The notes: generated by a model from the sequence alone, not told the origin. Counted from the stretch's first letter, positions 22,377 through 35,036 are shown. The stretch is 64,000 nucleotides of DNA from Lobosporangium transversale (GCF_002105155.1 NW_019028993.1:434001-498000), one strand, 5' to 3'. Translations and numbers: made by a program.

Positions 22377-24201
22377 AGAGGAGAACGTAACTTCAGCAAA
22401 AAAAAAAAAAAAAGAAAAACTGGTCGAGCCATGAATATTTTGATTCCATATGGCGCGAACTTTTGTAGCATATGTACAATAAAAAAAAAAGATCTTCCCT
22501 CTCTAAGACAAAAAAAGCGGTGTATTATATATATTGTTTTGGAGAGAGTACAGCCAGTTTTACATTAATTGGTATTTAGTTACAATTGTGGGCTTCACTT
22601 TGACTTCATAGATCTATTAAATACCTTGGAATGAATTAGTGGACTATTAATTCTTTGTTAATTAGAGAATGCATGAACGTAGGACAAAGAATGCTTTCCA
22701 AATACTCACCATACCTTTTCCTACCCATTCGTTATCTGACAGAATAAAAGTGGATTAAGAAGACTCTAGTAGACAGGTCGCTCAAGAAGATGGTGGAAAG
22801 TAGTAGAGGAGTGGAGACGCTTCCTTGCAAGACATGCTTTGGTTGGAGTCTCCATGCTTCAACGGACGAACTCGGGCATTTCATAGTCTATCGAGTTTTT
22901 TTTTTTTTTTTTTTTTCACAAAGTGAAATGAAGATATTAAGCAGCCATATCCTGACAACTGAAGCAACTGAAGCAACCAAAGCAATTATCTATTCTGGTT
23001 GCCGTGAACCAAGTATAATAAATCCATGCTGCTGAGGCTCGGCCTCTTTTCTTGTTCATGTTCTCGCCTCATTTTTATCATCCTACTCTCAGCTTTACTT
23101 TACGGTATTACAAACTATCCTAATATTCATATTTACAGCTTGACCATCTCAAGAATGATAACAAGTTTCGCAGCAGCACTCGTGGCCACAGCCGCATCTA
23201 AGTAGCATCCATCATGACCATCACATAAATACCAAGCTCTGATTAAAACATAAATGCATAATGCGTCGGCTTTGATAGATCGACATTTCCACTCTTCTAA
23301 ACATATGTGCAAGGTTTGACTAAGAGAAGTCCCAACGGTTGGATCAGTGGCGTTGATCATCCTTACTCCGATGCGGCTATGCGATTTTGTTCCCATGCTA
23401 GAGACACATAAAATATGGTGAGCGGATTGTAGATGCTCATTCATAAAGAACTAAAGAACATCCCTCTTTATTAGGGAACAGTTGTGCAAACCGGCTTTGT
23501 GTCTATGAAGTCTTAGAAAGCTACCGTTATAATATTTTTACCCTGTTCTTGAGAAGGAAAACAATTCAGGCACCTGGAAGAAATAGCAATAAATCGAACG
23601 TATTCAGTCTTTGTTTTTTTTTTTTTTTTTTGGCCCTCCTCATGTAGTCAAGCAGAATGACATTTAGGATGCGCAAGAGAATGTCATCGGGAGATTCCTA
23701 AATTCCTGTCAAACGAACTCAGCCATAAGAAATACACATGCTTCAATAAGTATAATACGTAATGCTCATGCACTACGAGTTGCAATATCTATGGAGCCTC
23801 CTCGCTATTGACGCTATTGTTCAAACACAGGGAGAGGAAGAAGTGAGTGATCCTCTATTTTAAATTAAGCTTGTCGGAAACATTCCCTTTTTCAGTGTTG
23901 TCCGTCCTACTGCGCATATATACACACATAAAAGCTCCTCTAGAGAACCATAGGCACTTTATGCCCACGCATTTGGAGATATTATGATTTGTGAGTGACA
24001 ATCTCACGCCGCTTTTAGTCCGATCTTTTCTTTCTTTTTTTTTCTATGTAGAATGCTCCTTTTATTTTTTGTTTACATCCTCTTCATCACTTCGCTTTAT
24101 GAAAAGGATATAAAACGGTAAAAAAAAAAAGAGAAAGAGAAAGAAAAAAGAAAACAAAAAAGAAAATCCAATCCTTCCAACAGCCAATAAGGAAACTAGT
24201 C
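22377..24201. other. Intergenic region before the flavoenzyme array
   Basis: About 1.8 kb without a gene I can support. It contains the CsbD 3' region with A-runs, T-tracts at about 22897-22916 and 23613-23631, and the promoter of the next gene with TATAAAA at 24109. A 103-codon minus-strand frame at 23133-23444 has no recognisable domain. Confidence 0.55.
24109..24115 (+). promoter_or_regulatory. TATA-like box, flavoenzyme 1
   Basis: TATAAAA lies 87-93 bases upstream of the ATG at 24202, followed by an A/G-rich leader. Confidence 0.55.
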
Positions 24202-26479
24202 ATGACTACCGAAACGACAAAGCCTTCCAGGACATCAGAAACTCCAGTTCTCATCAGCGGTGCAGGACCCGTGGGAACTCTGGCGGCCATTATGCTCACC
24301 CGGCTTGGAATACCCTGTAGACTAATCGAACGTGAACTCGAAGTCTCACCTATGTCTAAGGCCCTATCACTTCATGCACGCACGCTCGAAATCATGGATC
24401 AGACAGGTCTAATTGACCGTTTCTTGGCCCAAGGCCATCCTCTCTCGATTTTTAATGTTTATTTTAATGGGGTTCATTCAGTCTTCCCAGGTTTGGCCAA
24501 CAGTATCTCACATTACAACTACGCACTATTCCAGGAACAGGCCAAGACAACAGCAATCCTGAATGGAGAACTAGAGGCTCATGGCGGCAAGGTCGATCGA
24601 GGCTGGGAACTCATGGATACTAAAGTAATAGAAGACCAGGCTAGTGGTCAGACTTGGGTAGAAACCATTATTCGAAGAGCTTTGGATGGCAGCAATATCA
24701 GGTCAACAGAGAGTAAGGTCTTGGGAGAAATAGAACTGGACGCAGAGCAAGCTGGCAAAAAGTATGAGATTGAAGTAGTCCGATCTCAGTATTTGATAGC
24801 AGCAGATGGTGGTAAATCAGTGGTCCGACATAAGCTTAGCATCCCATTTCCAGGAAGGACACTTGAAAATAATATTATTCTCTTTGATGGCGATATTGAA
24901 ACGGATCTAGAGTTAGGTGATATCACGTAAGTCTGACAGACATTTCTTTTTGAAAATCAGTTGACAAATATTGTTCTCGGTGATGTTGTTCTAACATGAT
25001 ATTTTTGTATAGCGTGATCAATGGTAAAAATAATCAGACAATGAACATATTCCCATTGAGTACTGGGAATGTTCGTATCATGGTAGATGCCAGCCATCTT
25101 GATCGAACCAAGCGGCCCACAAACGAGGACCTCGAAAAGATTGCACAGGCTACAGCTGACCCTTACAAGTTCAAGATCAAGGGCAGTAGCTGGTTGACGT
25201 TTTACAGAGTAAACGAGCGTCAAGCAGCTTCATACTCCTACAAGAACAGGATCTTTTTGGCGGGCGATGCTGCTCATGTGCATTCACCTGCTGGAGGACA
25301 AGGCATGAATTTGGGGCTACAAGGTATAAACAAAATAAAGCAATTAGGCAAGATCAGGGATTATTTTTTAAGACGCAATGACGGAATAGTAATTTTTTTT
25401 AACCTTTAACGCTATTTCTCTTTTTAGATGCCTACAATTTGACTTGGAAGTTGGCATTGGTCTTGAATAAGCTTTCTACTCCTAAGATACTTGAAACTTA
25501 CGGAGAGGAGCGTATTCCTGTCGCAAGGGATGTGATCAACATGTCCTCTAGGATGTTTGCGACTGGATTCTCGCAGAAGCTCTATCACAGAATTATTCGT
25601 AAGAGCGTAACTACATTTGCATCTTTTCTTCTTCGCTTTATTGCTGTCCCAGCGGCTACTGTTTCTATGGTAAGATGTCCGTTTATATAAAAGAAAGATA
25701 CAACAAGAAAAGCTTGAAATGTTCACAACATGTTTACTCATGACCCATTTCCTTTGAATATATAAATATGTATAAAGTTGTCCATCAGGTATAATGAGAA
25801 CGCTATTAACCAGCCTCACAAGACCCAGCGCAAGCCAGCTGAAGAGTATCAAGTGGGCCAGCGTGCTCATGATGGCCCTTTGCTCAGGGTATTGCCTGGT
25901 GGTCAGACAAGCCAGGAAACTGTACGCCTGCACCAACTGATCCATGGGCCAGGCACCTTCCATATCCTGGTCTTTACTTCTGATATGCTCAGGACCACTG
26001 CCTCAACATCAAAACAAGCGGATCATCAGGGCATTGCCTTCACAACCGAATCTCAGCTGAGGAAAAATCTGGAGTACTACCTTCGAGAATGGGCTTCCAA
26101 ATGGGCTTATGGAGCTGTTCATTTTAGTACATCATCTCAAACAGAATTGACAGAAAGGCAAACGAAGAGCAAGCGACCCATGTTTAATGTGCATGTGATT
26201 AGCGCTCTGGCAGAGACCATCTCTGGGCCTGATTTCAAAGATCCTTCCAAAATTCGTGCTGATTCTCTAGCCAATAAGGAACCAGGCAAGGGCAGGCTGT
26301 ATTTTGATCATTTGAGAATTGTGCATGAGCGATATGGGGTTCCCGTGAAGACGGGCTCTGGAGCCATCGTGGTCATCCGTCCAGATTCACATGTAGGGTA
26401 CAGAGTGCTGGGTACGAATGAATCTGCATGGATGGATGTGGATCAGTACTTGAAGTCAATCTTTGATGCTTGTCCCTAG
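24202..26479 (+). CDS. FAD monooxygenase, phenol 2-monooxygenase type (copy 1)
   Basis: Exons 24202-24926, 25013-25323, 25428-25669 and 25778-26479 join to 659 residues, the usual length for phenol 2-monooxygenase-like flavoproteins. The N-terminal dinucleotide fold has GAGPVG (20-25), followed by a DG motif (AADGGKSVVR). The second FAD motif is GDAAHVHSPAGGQG near 326. The C-terminal thioredoxin-like dimerisation domain spans about 430-659, ending in IVVIRPDSHVGYRVLG. Such enzymes use NAD(P)H and O2 to hydroxylate aromatic rings, but the substrate cannot be read from sequence. It is the first of three tandem paralogs on the same strand, each with its own promoter. No transporter or other pathway enzyme sits between them. 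Confidence 0.9.
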
Positions 26480-26759
26480 ATTCATCTTACGAGTATTAGC
26501 GTTAAATTGAGAAATAAATGAAGTATTACAAGCAATAGAGAGGCGATGTGGAATATATTGTGCCTTCCAAAGATGAGGAAGTTAGGGGAGTGAAGAGTGG
26601 ATACTATGGTTTAACAATCTACATGTAGGTAAACCTGCATAAGCTCGGAAGCCTTGTAAGGTAAGGAAGAAAAGGCTGCGCAGAAGCAGATGACGATGGA
26701 AAATCAAGGGACCAAAGGGTTTGTGAGCACTCCAAAGTAGATGGTGAGACAACGGAAAA

Positions 26760-26777
26760 TTTTACATGCATGTAAAA
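26760..26777. promoter_or_regulatory. 18-bp perfect palindrome upstream of flavoenzyme 2
   Basis: TTTTACATGCATGTAAAA reads the same on both strands. It lies about 435 bases upstream of the copy 2 start and could be a dimeric regulator site. This is speculative; I see no matching palindrome upstream of copies 1 or 3. Confidence 0.4.
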
Positions 26778-27081
26778 CCAAAGTCGACAGGCGGGAAAAG
26801 ATACAACCGTTGGAAATAAGCCTGTCACAGAACCATGTTCACGTTAAGCATTTTATTTTTTTATCGTAATGTTTCAAAGATGCATAATATAAAATATTAT
26901 TGAAAAAGAGATCGACTGCGCGCGCGGTGGGGCCACGCAATACATGAACGCACGACGACGGAAAGCATAAATCATTGTCTGACCCTCCGGAAGAATTGTC
27001 AGAGACTTAGAAAAGAAAGTGAAAAAAAAAAAAAAAAAAGCTCTGCACACGGACCAAAGTCTTGTGGTAGCTCTTGCAACA

Positions 27082-27088
27082 TATAAAT
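27082..27088 (+). promoter_or_regulatory. TATA-like box, flavoenzyme 2
   Basis: TATAAAT lies about 125 bases upstream of the ATG at 27212. Confidence 0.5.
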
Positions 27089-27211
27089 TTCACTTCTTTT
27101 CCCCTTCTTCCGATCTTTAAACTACTCAACTCACATCCAAAAAGTTAAAGTAAAAAGGAAATACAATATCTATACATACTTAAAATATCCATCGCTATAT
27201 TGACTCCACTC

Positions 27212-29730
27212 ATGTCTTCCCCTCCGCCCCATATCGATATTCCAGTCCTCATTTCTGGTGCTGGTCCTGCTGGTCTTTTTGCAGCCATTCTGCTTACAAA
27301 ATTAAATGTCCCATGTCGAGTGGTCGAGCGCCACCTTAAAGTCTCCCCTCTCTCCAAGGCTCTCGTGGTCCATTCACGGACGATGGAGAACTTTGCGATG
27401 TGTGGTATCCTAGACAGGTTCCTAGCTCAAGGAAAGCGTGTATCCGAGTTCCATGCTTATAATGGAGCCAAGCCTGTCGCAATCATCCCCGCACTCACCA
27501 CTAAGGAATCTCATTACGGCTTTGGATTGTTTTTAGAGCAGCTCAAAACGACCAATATTCTAACAGAGGAATTGGAATCCTTGGGGATGAAAGTCGATCG
27601 AGGATGGGAATTGATGGACACAAAAGTTGTGGAAGATCCGGAAGACAAGACTCGATCATGGGTCGAGACAAAGATCCGTCGAGCCTTGACCGGAACCAAC
27701 ATTCGGGAGACAGAGAACAAAGTGTTGGGCGTAGTTGAAGAAGATCCAGAGGAGGTAGGCAAGCAGTATGAAGTCCAAATCGTACGATCTCAGTACCTGA
27801 TTGCCTCCGATGGCGGCAGATCTGTAGTGCGCCACAAGTTGAACATCCCATTTCCAGGAATAACCCTGGATAACAACATTCTCATTTATGATGGAAATGT
27901 TGAGTCGGACTTTCCCTTTGAGAACATTACGTAAGTTGAACCAGAAAAAAAGAGTATATGAAAGTAGGTGTGGGAAAAATATTTTATTGTAAAATGTGAT
28001 CTGAGTGCATTATCTGTTTTATACAATTATTTACCAACTTATATACGTCAGTGTTGTGAATGGTGCAAATAATCATATTATGGCAGCGTTCCCACTGCTG
28101 GATGGACAAATCCGTATCATACTCGATAACGGCACCTTGACTCCAGAACAACATGCTGCGCTCAAATCTGAGGAGCCGACATTGGAAAAGTTCCAGGAAT
28201 TGGTATCAGCTTGTGTTGCACCTGCGAAACTCAAGTGTCTCGATAGCAGTTGGTTGACATACTACCGCGTCAATGAGAGGCAGGCAGAGCATTTTGCGTA
28301 CAAGAACAGGGTTTTTTTAGTTGGGGACGCTGCTCATGTGCATTCTCCCGCTGGTGGCCAAGGTACTCGATTTATACTTTTTTGTTTGCTTGTGACAAAT
28401 CCTCCCATTTTTTAACTCTCTAATGAATCTGAATATGGTGTGTGTGTACTCACATTGCTGATCTCTGTTAGGAATGAATTTGGGGCTTCAAGACTCTTTC
28501 AATCTGGCATGGAAGATGGCCCTCGTTTTCCATGGAAATGCACCTGAAAATATCCTTGAAACTTATGAAATTGAGCGCAAAGTAAGAAGCAAAAAAAAAA
28601 AAAAAAAAAAAGGCCATGGGTGCCTTTGTCCAGTGTTCTAATTTATGGCATTGGTCTCGTTTTATTTCTTCTCTCTTTTATGATATCAGCCTGTAGCAGA
28701 TGGAATCATCAAGCTGTCACACAGCATGATTGGGATGGCCATGGGCAACGATTTTATTACGAGAACTATCAGGAATATTGCATTTACTATAGCTCCATAC
28801 GTTGCTCCTTATCTCACTACTCTCTCTCCCGACAATAATCCGGTTCCTATGGTATACCAAACAGACCATTGTCGACTTTTACCTTTATTCCCTCTTATCT
28901 ACTACGATACGTGGCATTAACAGTCGCTTTTATTCATTTTTTTATTTTTCTCGCGTCTTTAACAGCTGAAGATTAGGTACCACGAAAATGCCATCAACCA
29001 ACGTTCAAAGTCACAGATATCTGTCTCCGAGGACTTCCAAGTAGGTCAGAGAGCTCGCGATGGTGATTTACAGGTCATCGAGAAACAGGATCTGGGGTAC
29101 GCGCCGGTGGAAGGCGTGGTTGTGCGACTTCACGAGTTGATGCCTGGTCCAGGTATTTTCCATATCCTGGTCTTTACCTCGGACAACTTCCTCTCACCAA
29201 AGCCAGCGGCCAAAAAGAGTACCCCTGAGTCTATCGATTCAGCAGAAGAACTATCCAATGAGATCCGGACCCATCTTCAGGCCTGGGGGTCAAGGTGGGC
29301 ATATCCTTTGATTGATTCAAATACGGATGCGGCACATCAAGCGGTGAATCATAACGATTCTGGAGCATCATCACCTGCGCGGTCGTCAGCAGCGATCCCC
29401 TTTGAACCCAAAGTAAAATCACTATTTATGGCTCATGTCATTAGCTCAGTTTCGCAGTGCCATGGTGGACAAAATGGTATCAATAGGGTTAATCAGCAAA
29501 CACAAGCACAGGGCATCAATGCACTCTTGGTCAACAACCCAGGAGAGGGCAAACTGTACTTGGACCAGACCGGGCTGCTGCATCAAAAGTATGGAGTGGA
29601 TGCTAAACATGGACCAGGAGCCATCATTGTCGTCAGACCGGATTCACATATTGGATACCGCGTCCTTGGTACCAACAAGGGATCATGGGAGGAAGTTGAC
29701 CAATACTTTGAATCTATTCTTGTTAAGTGA
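27212..29730 (+). CDS. FAD monooxygenase, phenol 2-monooxygenase type (copy 2)
   Basis: Exons 27212-27930, 28052-28362, 28472-28581, 28690-28851 and 28966-29730 join to 688 residues. Domains match copy 1: GAGPAG (16-21), ASDGGRSVVR, GDAAHVHSPAGGQG and the C-terminal thioredoxin-like domain with IIVVRPDSHIGYRVLG. Compared with copy 1 it has one extra intron (28582-28689, after the ETYEIERK segment). Its second intron splits GGQ/GMNLGLQ, 21 coding bases earlier than in copy 1. A Ser/Ala-rich insertion in the C-terminal domain accounts for the greater length. I chose the ATG at 27212; the in-frame TTG 12 bases upstream is not a likely start. Copies 1 and 2 look closer to each other than to copy 3. 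Confidence 0.9.
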
Positions 29731-30083
29731 ACAAAAAAAAAAAGAAATGTGTGGGCAAGGATGTTATGAACTGTCTTTTCACAGAGCTAGTGAAGGATGA
29801 ATAAATCAATTTTAATTTGACCGAAATCGGTTTTGATGTGAGGGGTTTATTTGCGTGGCTGCGCTATCGAGGTTTAACACCAAGTGTTTATTTGGAGGGT
29901 GATACCCCGTTTAGTGGATAAGAATACGCAATTGGAGTCTGAGGTGTCATTGATTAATAAAACTGAGTTGGCCTTTCTTATTATCCGACTAGATTTTTTT
30001 AAGGTTGCCCAATAAAAAAGAAAATGGAATACGGCATTCGATACCACATTTTGAAAAACAGTGAGACTGGAGTGTATCGCCAA

Positions 30084-30255
30084 TTTCATTTGGTCATGAT
30101 ACCTTATATTTTTAATGTAAAAACGATGATTGAATTGTTCTGATGGCATTTCACTGCGTGACGGACTTGCAACAATACTCGCAACAAGCGAGCCAATTGG
30201 CTGCCAATACACTCGAAAGTATTCAAAAAATATAAGGTATCATGACCAAATGAAA
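30084..30255. repeat. 30-bp perfect inverted repeat, MITE-like
   Basis: The arm at 30084-30113 is exactly the reverse complement of 30226-30255, with a 112-base spacer. The 172-bp size fits a miniature inverted-repeat element or a strong hairpin. I see no clear target-site duplication (flanks CCAA and CGGG) and no transposase. Confidence 0.7.
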
Positions 30256-30523
30256 CGGGCTACATGTCATCAAATGCTATTCAGATATTAGAGACCTTGA
30301 GCACCGATAAAAAGCAGGGTAAGGGTTTTAACCGCCAATTCAATGAGTATTGTAGAATGTATTTCGGTTATGATAACTAAGCAATGGGAGAGTGTAAACC
30401 TGAATTGTTTCTCAAATCGTACCTCTTATCGGAGGATGTCTTATACTCCTGTCGGTAGCAGTAATGTCACATTTCATACGAATGTACTCCTTATGAAGAT
30501 CACACTATACATTTATAAAGGTG

Positions 30524-30530
30524 CCTTCAT
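30524..30530 (+). promoter_or_regulatory. TATA-like box, flavoenzyme 3
   Basis: TATAAAG lies about 85-90 bases upstream of the ATG at 30614, the same distance as in copy 1. Confidence 0.5.
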
Positions 30531-30613
30531 ACCGCCTCATCTCTAATTCAGAATGAAGAAAATCATTTCTTCACATTCATGCCGTTCAGTTTTATCCTAT
30601 CCAACATCACATC

Positions 30614-31491
30614 ATGATGACCGCCCCTGCTCCTTCTAATTTCCCTGTCAACTCTTCGTACTCTTCTATACACTCACAAAGCAGTACTAATGGCGCCGTA
30701 GCCTCAGTTCCTATCTTGATATCGGGTAGTGGTCCCGTAGGTCTCTTCGAGGCCTACTTGCTCACAAAACTAGGGATTCCTGTCCGCATCATTGAACGTG
30801 CGATGGCTATTTCTCCCTTATCCAAGGCTCTGGGCCTCCAAGCCCGGATCCTCGAGATTTTTGAATTTACCGATTTGGTCGATAAGGCCCTTGAGAGGGG
30901 ACGGCCTGATACTCACCTTCAGTTCTACTATGGAACTAAGCATTTGGTGACACTCCCAGCTTTGGGCAATATTGACTGCTATTACCGCTATTGTCTTTTC
31001 ATGGAACAGTCCAAGGTATCGGAGATTTTGGTAGAGGAGCTTGAAAAGATGGGGGTGAAAGTCGATCGTGGTTGGGAGCTCATTGACACAAAAGTGGTTG
31101 AGGAGGAAGTGGAAGAAGAAAAAGTAGAATGGAAGGGAGATGAAGAGATAGCTGAAATGGATGGCGGCAAGAAAAAGATCAGGAAGAGGACGAAAAAATC
31201 ATTTGTAGAAACCACAATCCGACGAGACCGTTCGGGAGACGATACCACTGCAAATGAACCAAAACTGCTTGGAGATGTCAATCCGCTTACAGAGCAGGCA
31301 ACTAAGGAATATGAAGTGCAAGTAGTTCGTTCTGACTATCTAGTCGCTGCTGATGGCGGGCGGTCGACTGTCCGACAAAGGCTCAACATTGGATTCCCAG
31401 GACGTACGCTCGACCTTAAGATATTCTTGTGGGATGGTACATATGAGGGCGATCTCGAAATCAAGAATGTGATGTAAGTTTAATTTTTTAT

Positions 31492-31527
<36 letters not shown>

Positions 31528-32990
31528 ACGTTGATCCTTTCACTCTTAATTGATATTCAACTTTTATGCCCTCTATTAGGTTCCTGCAAGGTGTCAACAG
31601 AAAATTCATTACCGCTTTCCCTCTGAGCAATGGCCAAGTGCGTATCACGATCGAAGGCTTCACCATTGAACCGGGGGAAGACCTTGAGCAGACTATCAAG
31701 GAACTTACATCCGAAAGATTTGAGGAGCTAGTAAATGAATGCATTGCACCCAAGAAATTAAAGATCAAGGAGACATCCTGGCTGACGGCTGTCAAGGTGA
31801 ACGAACGCCGTGCAGAGCATTTTGTCTACAAAAATCGCATCTTTTTGACAGGAGATGCAGCTCACATCCATTCTCCTGCTGGCGGTCAGGGCCTGAACAC
31901 GGGCCTATGTGATGCGCACAACTTGGCTTGGAAACTGGGATTAGTCATCAATGGTTTGGCGCCCAAGGCTCTGTTGGAGACCTACGCAGAGCGAGAGCCC
32001 GCGGCAGATAGGTCCATTGCAGTGTCATCGAAAATTTTCAGGAATAGAGCCGCAGGGTATTTCTCAGCGCTTCAAGGGCGCTTATTTACGACTCTAGCTC
32101 CATTGATCTTTGGCGTCATGAAAGCGCTTTCACTTACGACTGACCTCAGCATGGTAATGGGAATAATTATTAGATTGGCTGAGAGTGTTGTTTGCTTAAG
32201 GATTTCTATGGTTATTTTTGGACAAATGGATACTACTATCTAATGGAACGCTCTATGTTGTATTCTGTCATATCATAAGATTGACATTCGGTATAATGAA
32301 AATGAAATCAATAGACGTCATTCAGTCCAGCCCGTGCCTGAGTCCGAATTTCAAGTCGGCGTGCGCGCCCGAGATGGCACCATTTGTCCGATCCCTACAG
32401 TATGTAGTGAAATACATAATAGCGTTGATTTGGAGCCCATCCGTCTCCACCAGATCCTACATGGTGTAGGTCGTTTCCACATTCTAGTATTCACTTCCGA
32501 TATGTTATTGACATCCAAAACAAGCGCGTCTGTCAGTGTTATTCAGGGTGCTAGTACCACGACTGCAAAGGAGCTTGAGCATAACATTAACAGATATCTA
32601 TCCCACTGGCGTGCCAAATGGTCATATACTTCTAAGGTTGATGACGGTTACGAGGACCACAAGGATCTCTTCAAGCTCCATGTCATTAGTGGCGGCTTCG
32701 GGTCAATCACTGAATTGCTACGCGGCACTGGCGACGATACGGGGGACAGCAGTAGTAAAAGCAAGAGCTTCCATGTGTTGGCCACTAAAAGCTTGGGTGA
32801 TGGGAAGTTATTTTTGGACAGTACAAAAGCATTGCATCGAAAATATGGCTTTAGTTGGAGCAAAGGTTCAGGGGGGATTGTGGTTATTCGACCTGATTCA
32901 CATATTGGGTACCGTGTAGTGGGGGCAGCTAACCCAGCGTGGATGGATGTTGAGGAATATTTTACTTCCATATTGGCACCAACGAGATAG
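30614..32990 (+). CDS. FAD monooxygenase, phenol 2-monooxygenase type (copy 3)
   Basis: Exons 30614-31473, 31580-32153 and 32280-32990 join to 714 residues. Motifs are GSGPVG (38-43), AADGGRSTVR and GDAAHIHSPAGGQG, and the C-terminal thioredoxin-like domain ends in IVVIRPDSHIGYRVVG. It shares the first and last intron positions and phases with copies 1 and 2 but has lost, or never had, the middle introns. It is the most diverged copy: it has a Ser-rich N-terminal extension and an insert of about 30 charged residues (acid-rich, then Lys/Arg-rich) around 160-197, inside the region that follows KVDRGWELIDTKVVE. GLCDAHN replaces the GLQDxxN of the others. The A26 run in intron 1 is one of many in this genome. 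Confidence 0.88.
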
Positions 32991-35036
32991 GTATTGAATG
33001 TACTTAAAGGCATAGATAGTGTATGCACTCTACTCGAGTCCATTGCTTGCGCACCATTAGCATTTAACTTAGGCCTTATAGGCGTCATTCCTTGAAAGAA
33101 GAATGTGCATAAACTTATTGTCTGAAACTTGATGTCCCTTGTAGGTGTTCATAGTTGCTATGGCCACCAAAGAACCACTCATTCGATCAGTAATCATCCT
33201 AACTCCTTAAATTAACCACTTTAGTCAACCGCCACGTATCTCGACCGAGTAAGATTTTTGAAAAATAAGGGACAAGCCTAGCCAGTGTGAAATTGCATTA
33301 GTTAAAAATGGATCCAAGGGCTACCCTTCAACTTCATTTGCAATAAGCATATGGGCCCACAAATTACGATGTTGAGGGTCAACTATCCCAAGTTTCGAGA
33401 ATCCTATTCTGGTTTTCACAAGCACCTGTCATGTAGTGAAAAAAAAAAAAAAAAAAAAAAAAAACGCTTGCTTCAACTTAAAATCCTGCTCTGTCTGCTT
33501 AATGGTGTCCTTTTTGCATGGGTTGATTAGAATTGAGAAGACAAGTTGGGAAAGGATCTTTTGAATGAATGAACAGAGCCTTCTCATGTGTTAGTGAGAG
33601 CAGTTTGCCATGTTCCTTTGCTTCAATTTCGAACATGGAATGGCCTGTGCGTTTCTTTCTTTTTTTTTCTGGCTGCGCCACGACAAAGAGCAAATGGAGT
33701 CTGGAGCAATAATTATCGTTAGCAATATTCAGGAGTCAACGGAAGCGAGACCAAGGGGTCAAAACCACTTCCTTTATGGTGAACTGAGTTTGATTTCTTA
33801 CACATGCTTGATCAGACGTAGTGGTGATGAATGGCCGCTCCGTTTTTGGAGACTTTCTGTTGGTTAGTGCTATCTGGTTGATTTCTTTGCTCTTCAGGCT
33901 ACCGAGTTGTTTTTAAATAGGGCACAGTTCTCAATTAAGCCCAATGGTAACATTTATTTCATGTATAGTATGAGGTCTCCTTTCTCACATTGGAGGCACT
34001 TGCAGCTGACGAAACCAGGAGCATTCTTAGAACCCCATACTTTTTTATTTTTATTTCCTTCCCCTTCTTCCTCTCCCCCAGCTATTTCAAATTGCCATTA
34101 CAAAACATCTTTTCCTATCCCACATGTGTATTTCTCTCTCGGATATCCCAAAAGTGCAATTTCAGAGAAATTAAACTATGATATTGGTTATATGAAAATG
34201 GGCTCCAAAGTATTATTTGGCCACAAATTCGTTTGTTGCCACGTCTCTATTCGCACCATTCAACACATGCTCTTTTAATCATGTATCGTCTATATTTTTC
34301 GTATTATCCCACACCATGAGAGCAATAAAAGAAGGTAAAATGAGAAAGGAAAAAAAAAGGATCTGTCACTGCCTCATGATGGGCTGAAGAGAGAAGGTTT
34401 TCTTTTCTTTGGAATAAGCACCACATTTGCAGTTACATGAGAAAGAAAAAAAGCGCCCTGTGCAGCGAATGGGCTGCACTTTTTAAGTTACTAATAATAA
34501 ATTCTTTATGAGCATCATTATGATCTTTCACCCCCTGTCATCGATGTCATTGAAAAGATCGGATTACATATGCATTTTACCCCCGCCTTTGTCTAAGCAT
34601 AGCATTTGAATCAAAATATATACATTTGCATACATTATACATGATGAACACAACATTCACAATAAAAGTTTTTCATTAAATGACAAAATGTAATGTATTC
34701 TCGAACGTCTTTTCGAATACTTTGTTCTGCTGACTTCGCCCTTCCCCCTTTTTTTGTACTTCATCACACATTTGCCATCACTGGCAACGTCTACTTTTTT
34801 TCTTTTTCTTTGCTTCTTTTGCTTTCTCTTTCTCTTCTTCTTACCCTTTCACTTTCTGTTCATCAACTTATTATCAACGTCCACACCAATCCACATCTAT
34901 CCACATATATTTCCACACATTTCCTTTCAGCTTATTCTACCTCCGTCGTATTCCCAATTTCTCTGACCTGTAGCAAAATAAGTTTACACTCACACAAACT
35001 AGCTCTCCACAGCCTGATTACAACTGAGACAAAATC
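32991..35036. other. Intergenic region before the SH3BGR-domain gene
   Basis: About 2 kb without a supported gene. It contains an A25 tract near 33439-33464, and from about 34750 a CT-rich stretch that runs to the next start, likely promoter and leader. Small frames here lack domains and splice logic. Confidence 0.55.

Larger units (their letters stand above)
26480..27211. other. Intergenic region between flavoenzymes 1 and 2
   Basis: It contains AATAAA (near 26514) for copy 1, a 10-bp palindrome CTACATGTAG (26619-26628), an 18-bp palindrome (26760-26777), an A-run near 27021 and a TATA-like box at 27082. No exon is seen. Confidence 0.65.
29731..30613. other. Intergenic region between flavoenzymes 2 and 3
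   Basis: It carries the 30-bp inverted repeat pair (30084-30113 and 30226-30255) and a TATA-like box at 30524. A 112-codon minus-strand frame at 29874-30212 overlaps the inverted repeat and has no recognisable domain. Confidence 0.6.

Noticed and set aside
23133-23444. 103-codon minus-strand frame
   Set aside because: No domain, no promoter-like sequence and no splice context; probably chance.
29874-30212. 112-codon minus-strand frame over the inverted repeat
   Set aside because: No transposase motif or other domain; it overlaps one arm of the repeat only partly.
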